Part shown: piece after piece, positions 43,953 through 53,204 of the stretch
Position numbering within the stretch: position 1 is the first letter of the stretch
Layout of the letters: every line of letters begins with the position of its first letter
Assembly (NCBI RefSeq): GCF_016862175.1
Contig: NZ_BOML01000014.1
Location: forward strand, 1-64,000
Direction: 5' to 3'
DNA: 64,000 nt
Origin: Paractinoplanes durhamensis
GTDB taxonomy: Bacteria; Actinomycetota; Actinomycetes; Mycobacteriales; Micromonosporaceae
The notes under the pieces: model-generated
The model's input: the letters and a program-made list of their open reading frames with translations, nothing else
Database searches by the model: none
What the model was told of the DNA's origin: nothing
Made by a program: the position numbers and the translations under genes

Positions 43953-46214
43953 ATGCCCGCATCACCAGGTGACCAGCTCACCGCGGCACGCCCCAGCCGG
44001 GTGTGGTTGTGGTTCCTGCTGGCCGGCACGGTCGTGGCGGTCGCCTACATCCTGTTGCCCCAGAACCAGGTGACCAACTGGATCTTCCCGGTGGTCAACA
44101 CCAGCGGCGCGATCGCGGCGCTGATCGGCGTGCACCGGAACCGGCCGCGCAACAAGCCGGCCTGGACCATGCTGGCCGTCGCGCTGTCGCTGTCCGCCGC
44201 CGGCGACATCATCTTCGCCGGGTACGACCTGTTCAACGCGGATGCGCCGTTCCCCTCGGTGGCCGACATCCTCTACATCGCCGCGCACCTGCTCGCCGCG
44301 GCCGCCGTGGTCCGGCTGAGTCACCACGCCGGCCGGGACAGCATGCTCGAAGCGGGCGTTTTGACCGTCCCGCTCGCCCTGCAGTACTGGATCCACATCA
44401 TCAGCCCGATCCTCAAGGACGGCGGCACCACCCTCGCCATCCTGGTCGCCGTGGTCACCCCGGTCGGCACCCTGATCGTGCTGTTCGGCGCCCTGCGCGC
44501 CGGCCTCAGCATGGAGATGCGCAAGTGGCCGGCCCGGCTGCTGGTGGCCGGCATGGTGTGCTGGTTCGTCCCGGACGCCTACTACGCCACCGCCAGCCTC
44601 AACGGCAGCTACCAGGCCGGCGGCTGGATGGACCTGGGCTGGATGCTGATGCCGCTGCTGCTCGGCGCGGCCGCCCTGCACCCGCAGATGCCGCAGCTCA
44701 ACGTCCCGCTGCACGTCTCCACCAACATCCTCAGCGTCCGCCGCTACCTGGTGGTGATCGCCGGCGTGCTGGCCCTGGACGCGTACGCCGCGGTCACCAC
44801 GCACGGCCCGCACCGGCTGGTCTCGATCGCCGTGCTGATCTCCGGCACGCTGGCCGCCGTCCGCATCCGCCGCCCGCTCAAGGACATGGGCCGGCGGGCC
44901 ACCCGGGACGGGCTGACCGGCCTGCCCAACCGCACCGAGCTGATCCGCCGGCTGACCTTCGCGCTGGCCGAGCTGCCGGCCGACGGCAGCAGCAAGGTCG
45001 CCCTGCTCTTCTGCGACCTGGACCGGTTCAAGGACGTCAACGACAGCCTCGGCCACGCGGCCGGCGACCGGATGCTCATCACGATCGCCCAGCGGATCTC
45101 CGCGTCGGTCCGCGACGACCGCGACGTGGTGGCCCGGCTCGGCGGCGACGAGTTCGTGATCCTCATGCCGGACGCCACCGACGAGGCCACCGACCGGGTC
45201 GCCGAGCGCCTGGTCACCTCGTTCACCGACCCGATCGACATCGACGGGGTCGAGGTCTACCCGTCGGTCTCGGTCGGCGTGCGCACCACCGACGACTTCA
45301 AGGCCGAACCGGCCGCGCTGCTGCGCGACGCGGACGCCGCGATGTACCGGGCGAAGAGCAGCGGGCGCGGGCGCGCCGAGCGGTTCGACGACCGGTACGC
45401 GGCCGAGGCGAGTGCCCGCCTGCGCCTGGACGCCGAGCTGCGGCACGCTCTGGCCAACGACGAGCTGATCTGCGTCTACCACCCGGAGATCGACCTGGCC
45501 GGCGGCGGCCTGTACGCCCTCGAGGCGCTGGTCCGCTGGCAGCACCCGTCCCGCGGCCTGCTCTCCCCGGACGACTTCGTGCCGCACGCCGAGACGGTCG
45601 GCCTGATCGGCATCCTGTTCGAGCAGGTCCTCGACCAGGTGCTGACCGCCCAGGACAAGTGGGAGACCGAGTTCGGCTGGCGCCCCACCGTCGCGGTCAA
45701 CGTGTCCCCCCGGCAGCTCACCGACAGCCGCCTGGTCAAGGTGGTGCTGGCCGCGCTGGAGGCGCACGACGCCCCGGCGTCGGCCCTGATCCTCGAGGTC
45801 ACCGAGACCGCCCTGGTGGACGACTCGGTGATGACCGGCACCCTGGCCGAGCTGCGCCGGCACGGGGTGGCGGTGGCCGTCGACGACTTCGGCACCGGCT
45901 ACTCGTCGGTCTCCCGGCTGGCCGACCGGCACTGGGACGCCCTGAAGATAGACCGCAGCTTCGTCTCCGGCATCACCGAGGACCCGGCCCGTGAGGGTGT
46001 CGTGCACGCGATGATCGCCCTGGCCCACGCACTGCAGCTGCGGGCGATCGCCGAGGGCGTCGAGGACGAGCCGACCCTGGCGAAGCTGCGCGAGTTGGGT
46101 TGCGATGCTGCCCAGGGCTACCTCTACACCCGCCCGGTCGACGCCGCCGAGATCAGCAAGATGATCATCCGCTCCCCGCAGTGGAACCCGGCCACGATCA
46201 CGACCGCCGCCTGA
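43953..46214 (+). CDS. Membrane-bound GGDEF-EAL cyclic-di-GMP enzyme
   Basis: A 753-residue protein. About ten hydrophobic helices occupy residues 15-300. The GGDEF domain follows (about 312-470, with intact GGDEF at 397-401 and 'DLDRFKDVNDSLGH'), then an EAL domain (about 485-745). The EAL has Glu524 in 'EALVRW', Asn in 'VNVSPRQL', Glu in 'EVTETAL', the DDFGTGYSS loop, Lys in 'LKIDRSF', Glu in 'AEGVE' and Gln in 'AAQGY'. Both activities therefore look catalytically possible. The last 17 bp overlap the convergent TetR gene. Should tune c-di-GMP, which affects development in mycelial actinomycetes. Confidence 0.93.
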   Translation: MPASPGDQLTAARPSRVWLWFLLAGTVVAVAYILLPQNQVTNWIFPVVNTSGAIAALIGVHRNRPRNKPAWTMLAVALSLSAAGDIIFAGYDLFNADAPFPSVADILYIAAHLLAAAAVVRLSHHAGRDSMLEAGVLTVPLALQYWIHIISPILKDGGTTLAILVAVVTPVGTLIVLFGALRAGLSMEMRKWPARLLVAGMVCWFVPDAYYATASLNGSYQAGGWMDLGWMLMPLLLGAAALHPQMPQLNVPLHVSTNILSVRRYLVVIAGVLALDAYAAVTTHGPHRLVSIAVLISGTLAAVRIRRPLKDMGRRATRDGLTGLPNRTELIRRLTFALAELPADGSSKVALLFCDLDRFKDVNDSLGHAAGDRMLITIAQRISASVRDDRDVVARLGGDEFVILMPDATDEATDRVAERLVTSFTDPIDIDGVEVYPSVSVGVRTTDDFKAEPAALLRDADAAMYRAKSSGRGRAERFDDRYAAEASARLRLDAELRHALANDELICVYHPEIDLAGGGLYALEALVRWQHPSRGLLSPDDFVPHAETVGLIGILFEQVLDQVLTAQDKWETEFGWRPTVAVNVSPRQLTDSRLVKVVLAALEAHDAPASALILEVTETALVDDSVMTGTLAELRRHGVAVAVDDFGTGYSSVSRLADRHWDALKIDRSFVSGITEDPAREGVVHAMIALAHALQLRAIAEGVEDEPTLAKLRELGCDAAQGYLYTRPVDAAEISKMIIRSPQWNPATITTAA

Positions 46215-46764
46215 TCCCCTCCAGCAGGACGGTCAGGTAGTGGCGGGCGGTCGCCGCCCGTTCCGCGGTGGTGGCCGCGGGGTGCACCCCGGCCGCGAAG
46301 ATCACCCCGCACATCAGCGGCATCAGGTCGGCGGCGGTCACCGCCGGGTCGACGGCGCCGGCCGCGTGCGCCCGGCCGAGCAACTCGCCGAACCGCCCGA
46401 CCAGCCGCCGCTTCAGTTCGGTGGTGCGGGGCAGCGCGTCGACCGGCGCGGCGAACACCGGCGCCAGGGCCCGGTCGGTGATCTGGGCGTCGACCCCGGC
46501 GTACAGGAGGTCGCGCAACGCGGGCCACGGGTCGCCGGCGGCGAAAGCGCGCTCGACGAGGGCTTCGAGGCCGTCGACCGCGAGGGTCTCCAGCAGCGCC
46601 TCCGGGGTCGGGAAGTGCCGGTAGACGGTGGCCACCCCGACCTCGGCCGCCCGCGCGACGTCGTTGAGCTGGATCGGCGTGCCCTCGTCGACCATCCGCC
46701 GGCCCACCTCGACGATGCGGTGCCAGTTGCGGGCGGCGTCCTTGCGCAGCGGGGCGGTGGTCAT
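46198..46764 (-). CDS. TetR-family repressor of the adjacent esterase gene
   Basis: A 188-residue TetR protein with helix-turn-helix 'IQLNDVARAAEVGVATVYRHFPTPEALLE' and a helical ligand domain. The start at 46764 has TATGCT 6 nt upstream (leaderless). A matched pair of 14-bp repeats in the gap before the divergent esterase gene is probably its operator. Overlaps the GGDEF-EAL gene by 17 bp. Confidence 0.9.
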   Translation of the reverse strand: MTTAPLRKDAARNWHRIVEVGRRMVDEGTPIQLNDVARAAEVGVATVYRHFPTPEALLETLAVDGLEALVERAFAAGDPWPALRDLLYAGVDAQITDRALAPVFAAPVDALPRTTELKRRLVGRFGELLGRAHAAGAVDPAVTAADLMPLMCGVIFAAGVHPAATTAERAATARHYLTVLLEGIRRRS

Positions 46765-46778
46765 GCCCACAGCATAAC

Positions 46779-46825
46779 CGGATAGCTCATCCGCTTATGT
46801 TAGCTTGAAATGGATGAGCTATCCG
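46779..46825. promoter_or_regulatory. Double operator between TetR and esterase genes
   Basis: CGGATAGCTCATCC (46779-46792) and its exact complement GGATGAGCTATCCG (46812-46825). Each arm is also a GGAT-N5-ATCC dyad. The left arm lies near the divergent promoters and the right arm at the predicted start of transcription of the esterase. Confidence 0.8.
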
Positions 46826-46842
46826 TTTTCGAGGAGGACCAG

Positions 46843-47679
46843 ATGACGAGCGACAGCGTCGAGGTGGGCGGCCGGACCCGCACCTTCACCGTGGTCGGGA
46901 CACCGGGTGAGAAGACCGACCTGATCCTGGTGTTCCACGGGTCGAAGCAGAACGGGCGCAAGCACCGTGCCTTCACCGGCGGGATGTTCGACGCCCTCGC
47001 CACCGCCGGCACCGCCGCGGTCGTCTACCTGGACGGCTACCGGGGCAACTGGAACGACGCCCGCCGGCAGAGCGCGTTCCCGGCCCGCCGGGACGACATC
47101 GACGACGTCGGCTTCGTCCGCGCGGTGATCGACAGGCTCGGCGCGGCCCGGGTCTTCGCGGTCGGCTACTCCAACGGCGGCCAGATGGTGATGCGCCTGG
47201 CCCACGAGACGCCGGCCCTGATCGCCGGCGCGACGGTGCTCGCCGCGACCATGCCGGCGCCCGGCAACTTCCTGCTGGCCGAATCGGGCTACGCGCCGAT
47301 GCCGGTCCTGCTCATCCACGGCACCAGGGACCCGATCGTCAGCTACCGCGGCGGCGAGATGAGCTGGTGGGCGCGGGCGCTGTTCAAGGTCGGCGGCCGC
47401 ACCCTGTCGATGCCGGAAACCGCTGCCTACTTCGCGGCCCGCAACGGCATCACCGCCGAGCCGGCCGGCACCCGGACCGGCGACACCGAGCGCACCGACT
47501 ACCGGCAGGACGGCCGCCCGCCGGTCACCCTGCTCACCGTGCACGGCGGCGGCCACACCATCCCCGGCCCGCACAAGGCCCCCGCCGTCCTCGGCCGGAC
47601 CAGCACCAAGGTGAACACCGCCGACCTGATCGGCGAGTTCTTCGGCCTGGCCGGCCACGCCGCCGACGCGCACGGCTGA
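46843..47679 (+). CDS. Alpha/beta-hydrolase, LpqC/PHB depolymerase-like (CE1)
   Basis: A 278-residue esterase of the LpqC/feruloyl esterase group: 'DLILVFHGSKQNGRKHRAFTGGMFDALA' (oxyanion region), nucleophile Ser in GYSNGG ('VFAVGYSNGGQMVMRLAHE'), acid in 'LLIHGTRDPIVSYRGG' and catalytic His in 'VHGGGHTIPGP'. I start at the ATG at 46843 with GAGGAGG; an earlier ATG at 46810 lies before the operator arm and lacks a ribosome site. No signal peptide is evident, so likely cytoplasmic. Controlled by the divergent TetR. Confidence 0.88.
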   Translation: MTSDSVEVGGRTRTFTVVGTPGEKTDLILVFHGSKQNGRKHRAFTGGMFDALATAGTAAVVYLDGYRGNWNDARRQSAFPARRDDIDDVGFVRAVIDRLGAARVFAVGYSNGGQMVMRLAHETPALIAGATVLAATMPAPGNFLLAESGYAPMPVLLIHGTRDPIVSYRGGEMSWWARALFKVGGRTLSMPETAAYFAARNGITAEPAGTRTGDTERTDYRQDGRPPVTLLTVHGGGHTIPGPHKAPAVLGRTSTKVNTADLIGEFFGLAGHAADAHG

Positions 47680-47681
47680 GC

Positions 47682-47808
47682 GCACCGCGCCGCGCTCACC
47701 CCGCCGCGCTCACCCCGCCGCGCCGCGTCCACCCCGCCGCGCTCACCGCGCCACGCCCACCCCACCGCGCCCGCCGCGCCGCGCCCGCCGCGCCGCGCTC
47801 ACCCCGGA
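47682..47808. repeat. G+C-rich low-complexity repeat after the esterase gene
   Basis: Degenerate tandem units of the type CCGCGCTCACCC / CCGCGCCGCGCC fill the gap to the monooxygenase gene. No conserved gene is present; apparent frames come from composition. Confidence 0.7.
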
Positions 47809-47868
47809 GGGGAGGGAAGATGAACCAGATATCCAGCCGATTTCCGGCAGCGCGAAAGGCGGACCGCG

Positions 47869-48192
47869 ATGATCTTCATTACCGCAAAGTTCCTGATCAA
47901 GCCCGAGCATGCCGAGGCGTGGGCGGAGCTCGCCGGCCCGTTCACCCGGGCCACCCGCGGCGAAGCCGGCTGCCTCTGGTTCGACTGGTCGCGCAGCCTC
48001 GACAACCCCCACGAGTACGTGCTGGTGGAGGCGTTCCGCGACGGCGACGCCGGTGCGGCCCACGTCGGGTCGGCGCACTTCAAGCAGGCGCAGCAGGACC
48101 TCCCGCAGTACCTGGTGGCCACCCCGAAGATCGTCAGCCAGTCGGTCGACCAGGACGACTGGTCCGAGCTGGGCGAGCTCGCCGTCAAGTGA
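47869..48192 (+). CDS. Antibiotic biosynthesis monooxygenase (ABM) family protein
   Basis: A 107-residue ferredoxin-like ABM-fold protein: 'MIFITAKFLIKPEHAEAWAELAGPFTRATRGEAGCLWFDWSRSLDNPHEYVLVEAFRDGDAGAAHVGSAHFK'. Members oxidise quinones or polyketides without cofactor, or act as haem-degrading enzymes; the role here is unknown. The ATG has AAAGGCGG upstream. No polyketide genes are near. Confidence 0.85.
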   Translation: MIFITAKFLIKPEHAEAWAELAGPFTRATRGEAGCLWFDWSRSLDNPHEYVLVEAFRDGDAGAAHVGSAHFKQAQQDLPQYLVATPKIVSQSVDQDDWSELGELAVK

Positions 48193-48322
48193 CCCGGACG
48201 GCGGGCCGCGATGGCGGCCCGCCGTCGGCGGTCGATGAACCTTTTTCAACCGGGCATCGGGCCTGCGGTTCCGGCGCGATGACCGGCGCCGGGCGCTGCG
48301 GCCCTGGCCACGTCGAAAAGGT

Positions 48323-50442
48323 TCAGTGGGTGAGCTCGGGCTCCGACGACACCGGCGTCTCCGGCTCCCGGTCGCCCACTTCGTCCGGGACGTGCGTCAG
48401 CTTGCTGGGCCACCACATCCACCGGCCGATGTCCAGGTTGAGCGCCGTCACCAGCACCGACCGGACGATCAGCGTGTCGAGCAGGACACCGAACGCCACC
48501 GCGAACCCGATCTCCGCGAACGCCACCAGCGGCAGGCTGGCCAGCGCCGCGAACGTGCCGGCCAGCACGATGCCGGCCGAGGTGATCACACCGCCGGTGG
48601 CACCGAGGCCGATCAGCGCGCCGCGCCGGGTGCCGTGCGTGGCCGCCTCCTCGCGCACCCGGGTCATCAGGAAGATGTTGTAGTCGATGCCCAGCGCGAC
48701 CAGGAACACGAAGACGAACAGCGGGAACGACGTGTCCTCGCCGGGCCAGCCGAACACGTGCCGGAACACCAGCGCGCTGACCCCGAGCGCCGCGGCGAAG
48801 GACAGCACCACGGTGCCGATCAGGATCACCGGCGCCACGATCGCCCGCAGCAGCAGCCCGAGGATGACCAGCACGACCAGCAGCACCAGCGGGATGATCA
48901 GCCGGTTGTCGTGCCGGTTGGCGACGTTGATGTCGACCAGCATCGCGGACGCTCCACCCACCTTGGCGTCCGCGCCGGGCACCGCGTGCACGGCAGCGCG
49001 CACCCGGTCCACGGTGGCCTGCGCGGCCTTGCTGTCGGGGGCGTCGGTGAGCGTGCCGTCCAGCTGGACCAGGCCGTTCTTGGCGACCGGGTCGGCGACC
49101 GCACTGATCCCCTTCACCCCGGCGAACACCGACCGCACCTGGTCGGCCTGATCGGCCTTGGCGATCACGGTGACCGGCTGGCCGCCGCCGGCCGGGAAGT
49201 GCCGGGCGAGCGCCTCCTCACCGGTGACCGACGGCTGCTTGGTGGTGAAGCTGTCGGCCGTGGACAGGCCGTCCGCCTTGAGCTGCACCAGGCCGATCGC
49301 CATCACGCCGAGCGCGACGGCGGTGCCGATCCAGACGATCCGCGGCCGCTTGGCGATCCGGCCGCCGAGCCGCGCCCAGAAGCCGGTGGCGGTCGGCTCG
49401 GCCGTGCCGAAGCGCGGCTTCACCGGCCAGAACAGCCACCGGCCGCAGATCACCAGCAGAGCGGGCAGCAGCGTCACCATGGCGGCCAGGCCGACCACGA
49501 TGCCGAGCGCGGCGACCGGGCCGAGGCCGCTTGTCGAGTTGAGGTCGGCGAGGGTGAGGCAGGACATGCCGATCGCGACGGTGGCGGCGCTCGCGATGAT
49601 CGCCGGGCCGGACCGGTGCAGGGCGAACATCATCGCCTCGTGCCGGTCCTCGTGCCGGCGCAGCTCTTCGCGATATCGGGCGACCAGCAGCAGCGCGTAG
49701 TCGGTGCCCGCGCCGAACACCAGCACCGTGAGGATGCCGGCGCTCTGCCCGTTGACCACCAGCCCGCCGTTCTTGGCGAGCAGGTAGATGACCGCCTGCG
49801 CGCTGGTCAGCGCGAAGCCCGCGGTGAGGATCGGGAACAACCACAGAATCGGGCTTCGGTACGTGATGAGCAGGATCACCGCCACCACGATCAGGGTCGT
49901 GTAGAGCAGGGTCCCGTCGATACCCTCGAACGCCCCGGCCGAGTCCGCCGCGTTGCCGGCCGGCCCGGTCAGGTAGACCGACAGCCCGCTCTCCCCGGCC
50001 CGGCCGCCGCCTTGAGGTCGTCGACGACGGTGGCGATCTTCTCCCAGCCATTCGCATCGATCTTGATCGGCACGATGGTGGACAGGGCGGCCTTGTCCTC
50101 CGCCGGGATCGGCCCGGTGATCTGCCCGGACACGCCGGGCACCTTGGCGAACGCGGCTGCGTCGGCGGTGGCCTTCGCCTGATCGGCGGCGGTGATGCCG
50201 CCGCTGCGCTCGTAGACGATGATGGCCGGCGCGATGTCGTCCGGCGAGAACTGTTTCTGCAGGTCGGCAACCTGGGTCGCCTCGGCGCCGCTGGGCAGCC
50301 AGGCGGAGTTGTCGTTCTTCTCGACGCCGGTCAGCTTTCCGGCCAGCGGCACCGCCAGCACGAGCACCACGACCCACAGGCCAAGAACGATCCATTTGGA
50401 CCATCGCCCGCAGACCAGTCGCGCTATCCCACCCGTACCCAT
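48323..50442 (-). pseudogene. MMPL-family transporter with one-base frameshift
   Basis: About 706 codons of an MMPL (RND-type) exporter, as in mycobacterial lipid and drug exporters. The N-terminal part ('GGIARLVCGRWSKWIVLGLWVVVL' to 'IATVVDDLKAAAG') starts at 50442. The rest continues in another frame from about 49990 ('GESGLSVYLTGPAGNAADSAGAFEGID...') through two sets of six helices. Restoring one base near 49993-50008, inside a run of G and C, rebuilds a complete protein. It is either a recent mutation or a sequencing error in a homopolymeric region; the remainder shows no other damage. Confidence 0.8.
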
Positions 50443-50599
50443 CTCTGTCTCCCCCCGAAGACCGCACCCGTCGCGCGAAGGCTATGCCGGGAGGGTCTTA
50501 TGGCCCAACCCTGATATCCGACAACTCAGGGTCTTCTCAGGGTTCGGCGGGTCCACAGTGAATGGCCGGTTCCGGACAGCACACCCGCGCGGGTGACGG

Positions 50600-50605
50600 C
50601 ATAAT
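50600..50605 (+). promoter_or_regulatory. -10 hexamer of small gene (leaderless)
   Basis: CATAAT, close to TATAAT, stands exactly 7 nt before the GTG at 50613. Confidence 0.5.
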
Positions 50606-50612
50606 CAATCGG

Positions 50613-50876
50613 GTGACCAATTGGGAATTTGCGCGGCTGGAGTACCGCGCGGCGGGCACCCTCGGCACGGACCGCTTCATGGACTGGACAGCCACTTTCC
50701 ATCATCCGGGCGGCGTGCTGCGCTGGGGCACCGATGAGCGCTTCGACGATCTCCGGCACCTCAACCGGGCCGGCGCCGCGGGCTGGCAGGCCTACGACCG
50801 GGCCGCCATCCACGTGCACAACGAGCCGCACCGGCTGAGCAGCGTCACGTACTCGATGCGCAGGCCGGTCCCGTAA
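50613..50876 (+). CDS. Small conserved-looking hypothetical protein
   Basis: An 87-residue protein: '[64 protein letters not shown]'. The pattern (aromatic start, '[17 protein letters not shown]', '[15 protein letters not shown]') resembles DUF4177-like small proteins of actinobacteria; I cannot assign a function. I favour the leaderless GTG at 50613; an ATG at 50562 would add 17 residues without similarity. Its stop codon doubles as the -10 box of smpB. Confidence 0.65.
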   Translation: MTNWEFARLEYRAAGTLGTDRFMDWTATFHHPGGVLRWGTDERFDDLRHLNRAGAAGWQAYDRAAIHVHNEPHRLSSVTYSMRRPVP

Positions 50877-50879
50877 CCT
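50874..50879 (+). promoter_or_regulatory. -10 hexamer of smpB (leaderless), overlapping a stop codon
   Basis: TAACCT, whose TAA is the stop of the small upstream gene, lies 7 nt before the smpB GTG. Confidence 0.5.
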
Positions 50880-50886
50880 CGGAACC

Positions 50887-51366
50887 GTGGCGAAAGAGAC
50901 CGGCCGGAAGCTGATCGCGTCGAACAAGAAGGCGCGGCACGACTACGAGATCCTCAAGACCTACGAGGCGGGTCTCGTGCTGGCCGGCACCGAGGTGAAG
51001 TCGCTGCGCGAGGGCCGCGCGTCGCTGGTCGACGCGTTCGCGCAGGAGCACGAGGGCGAGATCATGCTGTACGGATTGCACATCGCCGAGTACGGCTACG
51101 GCAGCTGGACCAACCACGTGCCCCGCCGCACCCGCAAGCTGCTCCTGCACCGCGTCGAGATCGCCAAGATCCTGGGCCAGCTGCGCGACGGCAACGGCCT
51201 GACCCTGGTGCCGTTGTCGATGTATTTCAACAACGGCTGGGCAAAGGTCGAGCTGGGCATGGCCCGCGGCCTCAAGTCGTACGACAAGAGGCAGGTCCTG
51301 GCCGCGCGGGACGCCCAGAAGGAGATCGCCCGGGAGATGGGCCGCCGCCTGAAAGGCGGCCGGTAA
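50887..51366 (+). CDS. smpB: SsrA-binding protein SmpB
   Basis: A 159-residue trans-translation factor that escorts tmRNA to stalled ribosomes. Family motifs are clear: '[41 protein letters not shown]', '[16 protein letters not shown]' and the C-terminal basic tail '[30 protein letters not shown]', which enters the mRNA channel. GTG start. The usual neighbours (ftsEX upstream, ssrA downstream) are absent here: the next gene begins 10 bp later. Confidence 0.97.
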   Translation: MAKETGRKLIASNKKARHDYEILKTYEAGLVLAGTEVKSLREGRASLVDAFAQEHEGEIMLYGLHIAEYGYGSWTNHVPRRTRKLLLHRVEIAKILGQLRDGNGLTLVPLSMYFNNGWAKVELGMARGLKSYDKRQVLAARDAQKEIAREMGRRLKGGR

Positions 51367-51369
51367 GGT
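51364..51369 (+). promoter_or_regulatory. -10 hexamer of LLM gene (leaderless)
   Basis: TAAGGT, overlapping the smpB stop codon, lies 7 nt before the GTG at 51377. Confidence 0.5.
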
Positions 51370-51376
51370 TGATCTT

Positions 51377-52405
51377 GTGATATTCGGACTTGACACCTTC
51401 GGCGACGTCACCACCGGCAGTGACGGCAAGCGGCTTCCCTATGCCCAGGTCATCCGCAACCTGGTCGATCAGGCGGTGCTGGCCGAGAAGGTCGGCGTCG
51501 ACGCGTTCAGCGTCGGTGAGCACCACCGCGACGACTTCGCCGTCTCGGCGCCGGAGATCGTGCTGGCCGCGATCGCCGCGCGCACCTCGACGATGACGCT
51601 GGGCACCGCGGTCACCGTGCTCAGCTCGGACGACCCGGTGCGGGTCTTCGAGCGCTTCGCCACCCTCGACGCCGTCTCCGGCGGCCGCGCCGAGATCACC
51701 CTCGGCCGCGGGTCGTTCACCGAGTCGTTCCCGCTGTTCGGCTTCGAGCTGACCGACTACGACCGGCTCTTCGAGGAGAAGGCCGAGCTGATGGCGGAGC
51801 TGCTGACCGAGGGGCCGGTGACCTGGGCGGGCACGGTCCGGGCGGCGCTGAAGGACCAGCAGGTCTACCCGAAGACCGAGAAGGGCCGCATCCCCACCTG
51901 GATCGGGGTGGGTGGCAGCCCGGAGTCGGTGATCCGCGCCGCGTCGTACGGTTTCCCGCTGGTCCTGGCCATCATCGGCGGCGCCCCGGCCCGCTTCGCG
52001 CCGTATGTCGAGCTGTACCACCGCGCCCTGAAGGAGCTCGGCAAGCCCGAGGACCTGCCGGTCGCCGCGCACTGCCCCGGTTTCGTCGCGGAGACCGACG
52101 AGGAGGCGGCCGAGCTGCTGTGGCCGCACGTGCGGGTGATGATGAACCGGATCGGCCGCGAGCGTGGTTGGCCGCCGCTGACCCGCGACCGGTTCGAGGC
52201 CGACATCCACGAGGGCGCCTGGCACGCCGGCTCCCCCGAGACGGTCGCCCAGAAGATCGCCCAGACCGTCAAGGACCTGGGCATCCAGCGCTTCGACATG
52301 AAGTACTCGGCGGGCACGCTGCCGCACGAGGCGATGATGAAGGCCATCGAGCTGTACGGCACCGTGGTCCTCCCCCGCGTCCGGGAGCTCCTGGCCGCCG
52401 AATAA
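51377..52405 (+). CDS. LLM-class flavin-dependent oxidoreductase
   Basis: A 342-residue luciferase-like oxidoreductase of the long type: 'GLDTFGDVTTGSDGKRLPYAQVIRNLVDQAVLAEKVGVDAFSVGEHHRDDFAVSAPEIVLAAIAARTSTMTLGTAVTVLSSDDPVRVFERFATLDAVSGGRAEITLGRGSFTESFPLFG'. This 'GEHHRDDFA' group is usually FMN-dependent. Substrate unknown. The start lies 10 bp after smpB, with its own leaderless promoter; read-through from smpB is also possible. Confidence 0.9.
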   Translation: MIFGLDTFGDVTTGSDGKRLPYAQVIRNLVDQAVLAEKVGVDAFSVGEHHRDDFAVSAPEIVLAAIAARTSTMTLGTAVTVLSSDDPVRVFERFATLDAVSGGRAEITLGRGSFTESFPLFGFELTDYDRLFEEKAELMAELLTEGPVTWAGTVRAALKDQQVYPKTEKGRIPTWIGVGGSPESVIRAASYGFPLVLAIIGGAPARFAPYVELYHRALKELGKPEDLPVAAHCPGFVAETDEEAAELLWPHVRVMMNRIGRERGWPPLTRDRFEADIHEGAWHAGSPETVAQKIAQTVKDLGIQRFDMKYSAGTLPHEAMMKAIELYGTVVLPRVRELLAAE

Positions 52406-53197
52406 CTAGCGGCTCGGCGGCGCGCCGCTGGGTGCGCCGTCGCCGCCGGCCGGCGCGTTGCCGCCGGTCGGCGTGGTCGTGGTGTCCACGCCCGCGGTCA
52501 GCGACACGGCGTAGCCCTTGGTCACGTCCCCGGTCACGGTGGCCAACTGCAGGACGCCGGAGTCGTCGCCGAAGACGTTGTCGGAGGCGAGCGACACCTG
52601 CGCCAGGTTGCTGACCGAGGCCGAGTAACCGGTGGTGGCGTACACCGTGTCGCAGTCGCTCTTCGGCATCGCGACCTGGGACGTGGCGATGGCGTTCGAC
52701 GCGCTGGTGATGCTCGCCTGGTCCGGGTAGACCTCGAAGTGGATGTGCGGCCACCGGCCGGAGTAGCAGGCCGGGAAGATGCTGGTGAACGTCACCTGCC
52801 CGGCGCTGTCGGCGATCTGCACCCCGCGCAGGTAGTTCTCGCCGGTGATGCCGGTGGAGTACATCGAGTACTCGCCGGAGCGGGTGCAGTGCCAGACGTA
52901 CACCGCGACGCCGGCGTAGGCGGCGCCGGCGTCGGCCAGGTCCTTGATCGTCAGGGTCAGCGTCATCGGGACGCCCTCGGCCTTGCCGCTCGCGTCGCCG
53001 AAGCTGGACGTGATGTCGCTGCGGACGATGCCGCTCTCGGTGAGAACGTTCGGTCCGTTCGAGCCGTCGCCGGGGTAGGGCCCGGCGGTCTCGTCCGGGA
53101 TCTCCCCGGTGGACGACGAGGCCGACGCGGAGGTGGAGGCGGACGGCGTGGCCGACGAGGTGGCGGCCAGGCGGATAGCCGCCTGGCCTCCGGTCAC
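52406..53197 (-). pseudogene. Intradiol dioxygenase-like gene, probably 5'-truncated
   Basis: About 263 codons read from a GTG at 53197. The body is clearly an intradiol ring-cleavage dioxygenase-like secreted protein: 'DETAGPYPGDGSNGPNVL', 'GVAVYVWHCTRSGEYSMYS', 'FTSIFPACYSGRWPHIHFEVYPD', then a Gly/Pro/Thr tail. The metal ligands His (WHCTR), Tyr (YSMYS, ACYSGR) and His (HIHFEV) can be matched. The expected Tat or lipoprotein signal is missing; the first codons instead lie in a hairpin just after the binding-protein gene. The open frame may be untranslated or mislocalised. It remains possible that it is expressed as part of the upstream operon. Confidence 0.6.
53165..53188 (-). terminator. 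Hairpin directly after the xylose-type binding protein gene
   Basis: GGCCAGGCGG and its exact complement (10-bp stem, 4-nt loop) lie 17 nt beyond the binding-protein stop and inside the first codons of the dioxygenase frame. Hairpins in this place typically limit read-through in sugar ABC operons. Confidence 0.7.
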
Positions 53198-53204
53198 ACC
53201 GCTG

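Noticed and set aside
50874-51377. ssrA (tmRNA) gene next to smpB
   Set aside because: Only 10 bp separate smpB from the following gene and no tRNA-like acceptor structure or tag-like frame is present nearby.
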